A stretch of 64,000 bases of DNA from Candidatus Zhuqueibacterota bacterium (GTDB lineage: Bacteria > Zhuqueibacterota > Zhuqueibacteria > Zhuqueibacterales > Geothermadaptataceae): NCBI GenBank assembly GCA_030950365.1, contig JAUZRQ010000095.1, positions 23,249 through 87,248 on the forward strand, read 5' to 3'. How positions within the stretch are numbered: position 1 is the stretch's first letter; each line of letters starts with the position of its first letter. The notes under the pieces are model-generated. The model saw only the letters and a list, made by a program, of their open reading frames with translations, had not been told where the DNA came from and did no database searches. The position numbers and the translations under genes are program-made. Shown piece by piece: positions 6,872 through 14,919 of the stretch.

Positions 6872-9807
6872 ATTTGCAGTGCATCGCGCAGGATTTGCGC
6901 CGGGTGCTTCGCTTTACGTCCGGCGCCGTGCTCGATCTGGCTGCGGCAACTGAAGCCTGGCGCGGCCACCACGGCCTGCTCGGGTGCCGAACGAACGTAT
7001 GGCAGCAACCGCCGCTCGCCAATGGCCATGGATATCTGGTAATGCTCCTTCTCATAGCCAAACGAACCGGCCATGCCGCAGCATCCGGAATCGACTTCAT
7101 CCACGCCATCGCCACTGATGCGGCCAAGCAGCGCTTTCGTGGCGGCCGTGCCCACCAGCGCCTTCTGGTGGCAGTGCCCGTGCAGAATGATGGGCCGATG
7201 GTCCGGCTTGATGTTCAATTGCACTTCGCCGGAATCCAGCTTTAAGGCCAGAAATTCTTCAAACAGGAAGCTGTTTCGGGCGATGGCGTCCACATCGGCG
7301 TTGCCGGGCAAAAGATATCGGTATTCATCGCGCAGCGTCAAAAGGCAGCTCGGCTCGAGGCCAATGATGGCCGTGCCCTGGTCGGCGAATCCACGCAGCG
7401 CCCGTACGGTGGCTTCCGCCGCGGCCCGGGCTTCGTTAACGAGCCCCTTAGAAATCATGGTGCGGCCGCAACACTCATGCCCGGAAAGCACCACGCGGTA
7501 GCCCGCGGCTTCCAGTACCTGCACAGCCGCGATGAGCACATCCGGTTCGTGGTAGGTGTTGAAACAATCATAGAAGATAGCCACGGTCTCGAGATCCGTC
7601 CCTTTGGCGTTCGGGCGGCCATGGAACCATTCGAGAAAATCCTGGTTCGCGAAGGTTGGCAGGCTGCGCTCGCTGGTGAGGCCAAGCAGGGTTTCCATCA
7701 GTTTGCGGCTCAGCCCGTTGCGCACCCCCAAATTGGCCAGCGGCTTGAGCCGACGCGCGCGTTTCTGCCAGACATGAAAGTTGCCCAGAATCTGCGACCG
7801 CAGCGGCACGCCGTGCTTTTCGTAGTAATGCGCCAGAAATTCAAATTTGACCTTGGCCATGTCCACGGAAGACGGGCACTCGGCCTTGCAGCCCTTGCAC
7901 TCGATGCAAAGATCCAGTAGCTGGTACATGTGCGGACTGGTGAACTCTTCCGGCGGCAACAATCCGGAGAGCGCGGCGCGCAACGCATTGGCGCGGCCAC
8001 GGGTGCTGTGCATCTCATCGCGGGTGGCCATGAAGCTGGGACACATGGTGCCGATGGTGCGCTTGCGGCAGATACCGGCGCCGTTACACATTTCCACCGC
8101 ACGGTGAAAGCCCTGGTCCTCACTGAAATCGAGATGCTCCTGAATTGAAATGGTGGAATATCCCGGACCGTAGCGCAAATTTTCGGTCATTGGCTGTCCA
8201 TCCACAATGATGCCGGGATTGAGGATTTGTCCTGGATCGAAGATCTGTTTGACGCGTTTGAACAGCGCATACATCTCGCGGCCAAAAAACTGTTCGTTAA
8301 GCCAGCTTCGCGACCGACCGTCGCCGTGCTCGCTGGACAGCGCGCCGCCATACTGCCCCAGCAGCTCCACGGCAAACTGGCTAATTTTCGGCAGTTTCTC
8401 CACATCGGCCGCGTCTTTGGCGTTGATCACCGGACGGATGTGAATGCAACCGGCGCTGGCGTGCGCATAGTACGTCACCCGATTGCCAAGATCATTGCAA
8501 AATTTCTCGATGCGGGTCACGTATTCGGCCAGATGCTCCACCGGCACCGCTGCATCCTCGATGAACGGCAGCGGCTTGTGATCGCCCTTCATGCCCATGA
8601 TCAGGCCCAGGCCCACCTTGCGCACGGCCCACACATTGGCCTGATGCGCTGGCTCAATCACCGGCACGATTTCCGTGCCCACCCGCTGTTTTTGCAAATG
8701 CTTCCGCAGCCGTTCCACTTTGGCCGAGGCTTCCTGCGGCGTATCGCCATAGAATTCCGTAATCAGCACGCAATGGGGATCGCCGCTGATGAAGGTTTTC
8801 AGCAGCCGCGCGTATTCCGGGATGTTCCGGCTCAGCCGCAAGGCGAGCTGATCCAGCAGTTCTACGGCCGATGGATCGGTTTCCAGAATGACCGGCGTGG
8901 CCGCCAGGGCATCGTACAGGGCATCAAATTGTACGATGGCCAGAGCCGTGTGCTTCGGTTTGGGCACGATGTTCAATTTAACTTCCGTGATCACCGCCAG
9001 AGTGCCTTCGGAACCGGCAATCACCTGAGCCAGGTTGAAACGTGGATCGCGCGGATAACGAAAGCTCGGTCCATCCACGAAGCGGTCGAGATTGTAACCG
9101 CCGCAGCGCCGCCAGTGCCTGGGGGTTTTCTCACGAATCAGGTTCTCATTTTCATGAACAAGTTCGTGAAATTCACGGTATATCGTACTCTCAAAACCAT
9201 TGCCCGATTTTTTCTGCTGCAAATCGGCGGCGCCGACCGGTCCAAAGGTGGCCTGTGAACCGTCGCTCAGAATCACGGTCACTTCCAGCAGATGGTCGGC
9301 GGTCATGCCGTACAGGATGGAATGGCTGCCGGTGGAATTGTTGGACACAATGCCCCCCATGGCCGCACGGTTGCTGCTGGCCGGATCCGGGCCGAATTGC
9401 AGGCCGTATTTGGCCAATGCCAGATTCAATTCATCCAGCACGCGCCCGGGCTGCACGCGCACCCAGTGTTCTTCAGGATTGATCGCCACAATGGCATCCA
9501 TGTGGGGCGTGAAGTCGATAACCAGCGCTTCATTAACGGCCTGGCCAGCGAGACTGGTCCCGGCCGTGCGCGGCAAAATTGGCAGTTCGAAGCGATGCGC
9601 TAGCTCCACGGCAGCCTGTACATCATCAACGGATTTCGGAAACAGCACGCCCAGCGGCATCACCTGATAAATACTGGCATCGGTGCTATACAGCACGCGC
9701 GTGTAGCGATCGGTGCGCAGTTCGCCATCCACGCGCTTTTTGAGCTCGTTAAAAAAATCGTTCAACTTTTCCTGCGATAGCATCGGTCGATTCGCTTTTC
9801 CGCTCAA
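6868..9807 (-). CDS. FAD-linked oxidase fused to Fe-S/CCG domain (GlcD-GlcF-like; D-2-hydroxyacid dehydrogenase)
   Basis: A 979-residue fusion. The N-terminal PCMH-type FAD domain has TAGTSLAGQ (81-89), GGIVSNNSTGSHSILYG (151-167) and GSEGTLAVITE (265-275). The C-terminal FAD-oxidase part runs to about 535 and includes HGDGRS (494-499). An Fe-S region follows with C574, C580 and C589, then a classic CxxCxxCxxxC (634, 637, 640, 644). Two CCG heterodisulfide-reductase-type modules sit at 779-781 and 909-911. The layout matches fused D-lactate, glycolate or D-2-hydroxyglutarate dehydrogenases that pass electrons to quinone or a cytochrome. The class V aminotransferase gene ten bases upstream suggests glycolate to glyoxylate, then transamination to glycine. 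D-2-hydroxyglutarate or D-lactate remain alternatives. Confidence 0.87.
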   Translation of the reverse strand: MSGKANRPMLSQEKLNDFFNELKKRVDGELRTDRYTRVLYSTDASIYQVMPLGVLFPKSVDDVQAAVELAHRFELPILPRTAGTSLAGQAVNEALVIDFTPHMDAIVAINPEEHWVRVQPGRVLDELNLALAKYGLQFGPDPASSNRAAMGGIVSNNSTGSHSILYGMTADHLLEVTVILSDGSQATFGPVGAADLQQKKSGNGFESTIYREFHELVHENENLIREKTPRHWRRCGGYNLDRFVDGPSFRYPRDPRFNLAQVIAGSEGTLAVITEVKLNIVPKPKHTALAIVQFDALYDALAATPVILETDPSAVELLDQLALRLSRNIPEYARLLKTFISGDPHCVLITEFYGDTPQEASAKVERLRKHLQKQRVGTEIVPVIEPAHQANVWAVRKVGLGLIMGMKGDHKPLPFIEDAAVPVEHLAEYVTRIEKFCNDLGNRVTYYAHASAGCIHIRPVINAKDAADVEKLPKISQFAVELLGQYGGALSSEHGDGRSRSWLNEQFFGREMYALFKRVKQIFDPGQILNPGIIVDGQPMTENLRYGPGYSTISIQEHLDFSEDQGFHRAVEMCNGAGICRKRTIGTMCPSFMATRDEMHSTRGRANALRAALSGLLPPEEFTSPHMYQLLDLCIECKGCKAECPSSVDMAKVKFEFLAHYYEKHGVPLRSQILGNFHVWQKRARRLKPLANLGVRNGLSRKLMETLLGLTSERSLPTFANQDFLEWFHGRPNAKGTDLETVAIFYDCFNTYHEPDVLIAAVQVLEAAGYRVVLSGHECCGRTMISKGLVNEARAAAEATVRALRGFADQGTAIIGLEPSCLLTLRDEYRYLLPGNADVDAIARNSFLFEEFLALKLDSGEVQLNIKPDHRPIILHGHCHQKALVGTAATKALLGRISGDGVDEVDSGCCGMAGSFGYEKEHYQISMAIGERRLLPYVRSAPEQAVVAAPGFSCRSQIEHGAGRKAKHPAQILRDALQI

Positions 9808-9816
9808 CCTCGTCTC

Positions 9817-10980
9817 CTATTGCGCTTGCAAATGGTGAAGTGCTTCTTTCAGGGCATGCAACAGCAACGCCACGTTTTCTTTGCGACTGTTGTAGCCCAT
9901 CAGACCAATGCGCCACACTTTTCCGGCCAGCTGCCCGAGGCCACCGGCCATTTCGATATTGAATTCCGAGAGCAAAAATTGCGTCACCTTTTTGCCATCG
10001 ACGTTTTCCGGGATGCGCACGGTGGTCAGCGAAGCCAGACGAAATTCTTTTTTTACATGACATTGCAGCCCGAGTTCTTCCAGGCCCTGCCACAGCAGCT
10101 CGGCATTTTCCCGGTGCCGCTGCCATCGCGCCTCGAGACCTTCTTCGGCCACCAGCCGCAGCGCCTCGCGAAAGGCGTAATTCATGGCAATCGGCGCGGT
10201 GTGATGATAAGTGCGTTCGCTGCCCCAGTATTGGCTGACCAGGGTCAGGTCGAGATACCAGTTGGCCACTTTGCTTTTGCGATGGTGCAGTTTCTCCCCG
10301 GCGCGCTCGTTGAAGGTCAGCGGTGCTATGCCTGGCGGACAGCTCAGGCATTTCTGGCTGCCGCTGTAGGCCGCATCGATGCCCCACGCATCGATGAACA
10401 GCGGCACGCCGCCCAGACTGGTGACCGTATCCACCAGCAACAGGCAATCGTTCTCACGGCACAGCTCTGCCACTCCCTCGAGAGGCTGTCGGGCGCCGGT
10501 GGAGGTTTCCGCATGCACCAGCGCCAGGATCGCCGGCCTGTGCGCTTCGATGCCCTGTCGAAGTTCATCCAGCGTGAACACCTCGCCCCATGGTTTTTCG
10601 AGCCGCCGCACCTGGGCGCCGTAGCGTCCGGCCATGTCCACCAACCGTTCGCCAAAATAACCATTGACGCCCACGAGCACGACATCGCCCGGCTCCACCA
10701 GATTGGCCAGGGTGGCCTCCATGGCCGCGCTGCCGGTGCCGCTTATCGGAATCGTGAGCGCATTTTGCGTCTGCCACACATAACGCAGCAGCTCCTGGAT
10801 CTCGTTCATCAGGTGGATGAACCGGGGATCCAGATGGCCGATGAGCGGCATGGCCATGGCCTGCAGCACGCGCGGATGCGCATTGGATGGTCCTGGCCCC
10901 AGCAGCAGCCGCGGCGGTGGATCCAGCGGTTCCGTTTGTAAGCGATGTGTATCGTTTATTTTGGGTTGAGTATCTGACAT
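9817..10980 (-). CDS. Class V aminotransferase, alanine/serine-glyoxylate type
   Basis: PLP enzyme of 387 residues. LLLGPGPSNAHPRVL (25-39) is the typical N-terminus of alanine-glyoxylate and serine-pyruvate aminotransferases. SGTGSAAMEA (80-89) binds the cofactor phosphate. VDTVTSLGG (183-191) holds the PLP-ring Asp, and SGSQKCLSCPPG (206-217) gives the Schiff-base Lys at 210. The likely reaction is glyoxylate plus alanine (or serine) to glycine plus the oxoacid. It is the first gene of an operon followed ten bases later by a GlcD/GlcF-like dehydrogenase that could supply glyoxylate. The 640-base spacer upstream separates it from the divergent tetR gene. Substrate preference between alanine and serine cannot be read from sequence. 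Confidence 0.86.
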   Translation of the reverse strand: MSDTQPKINDTHRLQTEPLDPPPRLLLGPGPSNAHPRVLQAMAMPLIGHLDPRFIHLMNEIQELLRYVWQTQNALTIPISGTGSAAMEATLANLVEPGDVVLVGVNGYFGERLVDMAGRYGAQVRRLEKPWGEVFTLDELRQGIEAHRPAILALVHAETSTGARQPLEGVAELCRENDCLLLVDTVTSLGGVPLFIDAWGIDAAYSGSQKCLSCPPGIAPLTFNERAGEKLHHRKSKVANWYLDLTLVSQYWGSERTYHHTAPIAMNYAFREALRLVAEEGLEARWQRHRENAELLWQGLEELGLQCHVKKEFRLASLTTVRIPENVDGKKVTQFLLSEFNIEMAGGLGQLAGKVWRIGLMGYNSRKENVALLLHALKEALHHLQAQ

Positions 10981-11619
10981 AGCTGTGTCCTTATTTCAAT
11001 GCGATAGAATAACTGTTCTGTCATTTCTGTGTGCTAAAACGTTCTTTTTGGCTTTCCGCTTATCGTCAGTCTTTTCTCACTGAATGGGCTAGTTGATATC
11101 ATTTACGATGAATATTCAAAATCTGCGTCCATCCGTGGATTAAACCAAATATCAATCCCCTCTTCCGGCCTCAAAACTTGAGTATCAGTTTACAGAATTT
11201 CCGGTACCCTGTCAAGGCAATTTTGGCTTTATGAACCTTACTCGAAAACCAAAGTTAAAGAAAGTCCAAACGGGTTGTGCAATTTAATTTTCTCGCGGTC
11301 AAGCTAATTTTTTTTACAGGATTTGCAGGATTAACAGCAAAAATTCCTGGACCAAAAGGGCAATGTCTCGAATCGATCCAGTCAATCTTATTGATCCATT
11401 CGGGGAAATATCTCTACAAAGTAACATGAGCGCTATAAAAGCCATAAGCATGGCATGTCTGTCCATTCCTCCTTTCTGATGTCTCTCCTACCCTCTCTCC
11501 CAAGTTGAACTTGGAAAAGAGGGAAAAGGAGGGAAGAAAACCAGCTCCCATGAAATTTTTGAAAAAACGCTTTGACTTCTGATAAAGATTACTTACTTTG
11601 ATGAACATTTAGTCATCAA
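10981..11619. other. Divergent intergenic region with repeat relics
   Basis: About 640 bases between the aminotransferase and tetR genes. It holds the promoters of both, a palindrome copy (11491-11523), and two phrases resembling common dispersed spacer repeats: CTGCGTCCATCCGTGGATT (about 11125-11145) and ACAGGATTTGCAGGATTAAC (about 11316-11336). No gene was recognised. Confidence 0.5.
11491..11523. repeat. Dispersed palindrome, copy 2
   Basis: Imperfect inverted repeat with 16-base arms (11491-11506 and 11508-11523) around one base. The core CCAAGTT/AACTTGG and outer CCCTCT/AGAGGG match perfectly. Same family as 857-895 and 56313-56343. Confidence 0.75.
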
Positions 11620-11636
11620 ATGACCAAACAGTCATA
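11611..11636. promoter_or_regulatory. Operator-like overlapping dyads at tetR
   Basis: GTCATCAAATGAC (11612-11624) is a perfect dyad. It overlaps a second one, TGACCAAACAGTCA (11621-11634), giving three GTCAT/ATGAC half-sites. It lies just after a TTGACT (11572-11577) that could be a -35 element and before the preferred start of the TetR-type gene. TetR repressors of efflux operons usually bind such dyads in their own promoter, so this is the likely autoregulatory operator. Confidence 0.55.
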
Positions 11637-11658
11637 TTTTGACCCGAGAGTCGAGTTC

Positions 11659-12309
11659 ATGAGCATCCCATCCGATCTACCCCGCAAAGAGCGGGAAAAA
11701 CTTCTCCGCCGGCAGGCCATTCTAGATGCGGCAAGCCGTATCTTCGCTCAGAAAGGCTTTGAGCGGGCCACGCTGGACGAAATCGCCGAAGCGGCCGAAT
11801 TCGGCAAAGGTACCATTTACAATTATTTCTCCAGCAAAGAGGAGCTGTTTTTTACCCTGCTGGAAGAAGGCCGACAATATTTTCAGGAGCTGATTCAGCA
11901 GGCACTGAACCGCGCCGAAACTGGGCATAAAAAAATCGAACGCTATATTGATGTGTGTTTTGAGTTCTTTCGCACGCATGAAAATCATTTCAAAATATTC
12001 TCAATCGAAGTGCACCAGCCGATGAACCATTTTTATGGCGACATCCAACAGCGGCTGCAGACAAACATCGAGGAGAGCATCCAGTTCCTGGCCGATATTC
12101 TGCGGCAGGCCATGCAGTCGGGCGAAATTGTGGAAAGCGACGCAAAGCGGCTGGCGCGAGCGCTACTCGGCCTGATTTACAGTCAGATCTGTGAAGTGAT
12201 CACCTGTACGCAGGAAAATTTTGACGATTCGGCCAAAATGGTGAAACACATCTTTCTGCACGGCGTACTCAGACGTGATGCCTCGCCGCCGCCAGCGCGA
12301 TGCTCCTGA
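11659..12309 (+). CDS. TetR/AcrR-family transcriptional repressor
   Basis: The N-terminal helix-turn-helix has all TetR landmarks: RRQAILDAASRIFAQKGFE, ATLDEIAEAAEFGKGTIYNY, and FSSKEELFFTLLEE. The C-terminal helical region would bind an inducer and dimerise. An in-frame ATG exists 39 bases upstream at 11620, but it lies inside the operator-like dyads. The ATG at 11659 gives the usual short arm before the HTH, so it is preferred; neither start has a strong ribosome site. It is the first gene of a plus-strand operon with tolC-like, adaptor and RND pump genes and most likely represses that operon. The ligand is unknown. Confidence 0.9.
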   Translation: MSIPSDLPRKEREKLLRRQAILDAASRIFAQKGFERATLDEIAEAAEFGKGTIYNYFSSKEELFFTLLEEGRQYFQELIQQALNRAETGHKKIERYIDVCFEFFRTHENHFKIFSIEVHQPMNHFYGDIQQRLQTNIEESIQFLADILRQAMQSGEIVESDAKRLARALLGLIYSQICEVITCTQENFDDSAKMVKHIFLHGVLRRDASPPPARCS

Positions 12310-12407
12310 CCATGGCGGCTGTGCTTTACTGGACGACGAACCATTGCAAATGACGCCATTCTATAGGACTACGGTCAGAGTGGATTAGACAAAAGGAGAA
12401 GCAAGCG

Positions 12408-13772
12408 GTGAATGTCTGGATTCGATATGATGGACCATTTATTGGATTGCTGTTGATCGTATTCGCGGTCTTGTGGCCGCAGGCGCTCCTGGCACAGCAA
12501 CCACTGTCGTTGAAGCAGGCCATTGCACTGGCCCTGGAGCGCAACGAAGATATTCTCATTGCCAAAACCGATTATGATGCAGCGCGCGCCAGAGTGCGCG
12601 AGGCCGTTGCGGACGCGCTGCCGAACATTTCGGCCAATGCGCTGTACATCCGCAACATACAGCGTCCGGTTTTCTTTTTCCCGAATCCCATCACCGGAGA
12701 GCAAACGGCCTTTCGGGTAGGCAATATCAATGCGTTTTCCGCAACAGTCAACATCCAGCAACCGTTGTATCAGGCGGGCAAGGTTGGCCGCGCACTGAAG
12801 GTGGCCAAACTCTTTCGCCGCTTTAGCGAAGAGGGCTATCGCGCCACCCGCGGCGATGTGATTCTGGCCACCATTGACGCCTACTATCAGGTGCTGCTGG
12901 CACAAAAGCTGATAAAGGTGAATCGGCAAACTTACGAGCAGGCGCTGGAGCATCTGAAGAACGCGCGCCTGCTGTTTCAACAGGGCCAGGTTTCTGAGTT
13001 CGATACCCTGCGGGCGTTCGTGGAAACGGTGAATCTGCAGCCACTGGTACTCAGCGCGGAGAATCGCTACCATATCGCGCTGAACAATTTGAGCGATATC
13101 ATCGACGCGCCATCGGATCAGCCGCTGACGCTGACGGATTCGCTGGTATATCGGCCGGAGCCTCTTCCCTCTCTCGAGGACGCCTTCGCCACGGCCATGC
13201 AGAAGCGTCCGGAGCTGAACCAGATTACCCTGGAAGCCGAGATGCGCAAGCAGAACATTGGCATTGTTCGGGCCAATATTCTGCCCAAGCTGTATCTGAA
13301 CGGCTCATGGCAAACGCAGGCGCAAAGCGACAAATTCGACGCCGGGCCGCAGGGATTCAAAAACAGTATCAGCGCATCGGTGCAGCTTTCCGTGCCGATA
13401 TTCGACGGGCTGCGAACCTACGCGCAGATCGATCAGGCGCGGGCGGAGTACCGCAAGGCCATATACAATCTGGAAAAACTGAAAGAACAAATTCGCCTGC
13501 AACTGAAATCGCTGTTGTTCAGTCTCGGAGAAGTCGAAAAAAGCATCGAAGCGCAACAACAGAACATGGCGCAGGCGCGCCGCGCGCTGGAACTGGCCAA
13601 CTTGCGCTACCGCGAGGGCCAATCCACCTATCTCGATCTCGGCGACGCACGTGTGGCGCTGAATCAGGCGCAGTCGAATTACTATCAGTTTGTGTACAAC
13701 CACCATGTCCTGAAGGCGCAGTTGTACCGCGCCATGGGCGTTTTATCGCAAAAATTTGAATTCAACCAGTAG
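12408..13772 (+). CDS. TolC-like outer-membrane efflux protein
   Basis: A 454-residue outer-membrane channel subunit with a signal peptide (about 1-28, ending ALLAQQ) and two related coiled-coil/beta halves. The first half starts LSLKQAIALALERNEDI and the second EDAFATAMQKRPELNQI. Both are hallmarks of the outer-membrane efflux protein fold, a trimer with three-fold repeats of a barrel and periplasmic alpha-tunnel. The start is GTG at 12408, preceded by AAAGGAG at a proper distance. It lies 98 bases after the tetR stop and directly before the adaptor gene, so it supplies the exit duct of the tripartite pump. Confidence 0.92.
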   Translation: MNVWIRYDGPFIGLLLIVFAVLWPQALLAQQPLSLKQAIALALERNEDILIAKTDYDAARARVREAVADALPNISANALYIRNIQRPVFFFPNPITGEQTAFRVGNINAFSATVNIQQPLYQAGKVGRALKVAKLFRRFSEEGYRATRGDVILATIDAYYQVLLAQKLIKVNRQTYEQALEHLKNARLLFQQGQVSEFDTLRAFVETVNLQPLVLSAENRYHIALNNLSDIIDAPSDQPLTLTDSLVYRPEPLPSLEDAFATAMQKRPELNQITLEAEMRKQNIGIVRANILPKLYLNGSWQTQAQSDKFDAGPQGFKNSISASVQLSVPIFDGLRTYAQIDQARAEYRKAIYNLEKLKEQIRLQLKSLLFSLGEVEKSIEAQQQNMAQARRALELANLRYREGQSTYLDLGDARVALNQAQSNYYQFVYNHHVLKAQLYRAMGVLSQKFEFNQ

Positions 13773-13805
13773 TGTTGGGGAATAGTACACACCATGGAGC
13801 AAGCC

Positions 13806-14891
13806 ATGAAAAAATCCGTTTTGTGGAGCATCCTTGGCATGCTGCTGTTAGCGGCAGCAGGCGCCACTCTGAATAGCTGTGGTGATGAAACCGGGGCTTC
13901 GGACCTGGAATCGTTCTCCATCGGCGACCAGCAGGAAAAGCCGACCAATGTAGAAGTGCAAGTGGTCAAACCCTCTGACTTCGTGGAATACATCGAAGTG
14001 CCTGGGACGGTCGAGGCCGACATTGCCACCACGATCTCCGCCGAAGAAGCTGGAAAAGTGGTGCGAATCGGCTTTAAGAAAGGCGAGCAGGTGAAACAGG
14101 GCGATGTGCTCATCGAGCTCGATAGCGAGGTGTTGCGCAAGACCTATGACGAGGCACGCGCCGCCTTCGAGTCGGCTCGGATTCGCTACGAGCGCCAGAA
14201 AAACCTGTTCGAGCAGAATGCCATTTCCGAACAGCAGTATCTGGATAGCAAATATGCGTTCGAGCGTGCCGAAGCCGCCATGCAGGCGCTGAAGGCGCGG
14301 CTGGATAAAATTGCCATTCGCAGCCCGATTGCGGGCATTCTGGACAATCGCTATGTGGACCTCGGCGAATTCGTTTCGCCGGGCATGCGCGTGGCGGAGG
14401 TCATCAAAATCGATTTTGTCAGGGTGGTCGCCGGGGTGCCGGAACGCTACATTACCGACATCCGCATGGATTCACCGGTGATCACCAGCATCGACATTCT
14501 GGGCGATCGCACCTTTCCGGGCAAAATCACGTTCATCGGCTCGACCATCAATCCGCAGAGCCGCACGTTTCCGGTGGAAGTGCGCATTCGTAACCGCGAT
14601 GGCCTGATCAAGCCCAACATGCTGGCCCGGCTGCACATCGTGCGCGAGACCTACACCAACGGCATCGTGGTGCCGCGGGATGTGCTGATCGAAACCGAGA
14701 TCGGCAAGCAGGTGTTTGTGGCTGAAAATGGCCTTGCCAAAGCCAAAAAGGTGGAAATTGTTGCCAGTTCGAGCAATCAGGTGCTCATTCGCGGCGAGGT
14801 GCAATTTGGCGATCGGTTGATCGTTCGCGGCCACCGCGAGCTTGTGGATGGCGAGCGCATCGCCGTGCAAAACGAAAACAGCGCGCAATGA
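13806..14891 (+). CDS. RND efflux periplasmic adaptor (membrane-fusion) lipoprotein
   Basis: About 361 residues. The signal peptide ends in a lipobox (LNSC), so the mature protein is probably a lipid-anchored adaptor. A lipoyl/barrel-sandwich half opens with GTVEADIATTISAEEAGKVV and continues GEQVKQGDVLIELD. An alpha-hairpin of about 60 residues (TYDEARAAFESARIRYERQ...) separates it from the second half, SPIAGILDNRYVDLGEFVSPG. Beta-barrel and membrane-proximal domains follow. An earlier ATG at 13794 exists, but GGAG inside that extension sits eight bases before the ATG at 13806, which also yields the normal MKKS signal start. It bridges the RND permease and the TolC-like channel encoded on either side. 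Confidence 0.92.
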   Translation: MKKSVLWSILGMLLLAAAGATLNSCGDETGASDLESFSIGDQQEKPTNVEVQVVKPSDFVEYIEVPGTVEADIATTISAEEAGKVVRIGFKKGEQVKQGDVLIELDSEVLRKTYDEARAAFESARIRYERQKNLFEQNAISEQQYLDSKYAFERAEAAMQALKARLDKIAIRSPIAGILDNRYVDLGEFVSPGMRVAEVIKIDFVRVVAGVPERYITDIRMDSPVITSIDILGDRTFPGKITFIGSTINPQSRTFPVEVRIRNRDGLIKPNMLARLHIVRETYTNGIVVPRDVLIETEIGKQVFVAENGLAKAKKVEIVASSSNQVLIRGEVQFGDRLIVRGHRELVDGERIAVQNENSAQ

Positions 14892-14919
14892 CGTACGATT
14901 CAGCGATTGAGGACAAACC

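Noticed and set aside
9749..10447. 232-codon minus-strand frame overlapping the aminotransferase and FAD oxidase genes
   Set aside because: Out of frame with two strongly supported genes and of low-complexity composition; a shadow.
11620..11658. Upstream ATG as tetR start
   Set aside because: It lies inside the operator-like dyads and adds 13 residues outside the usual TetR arm.
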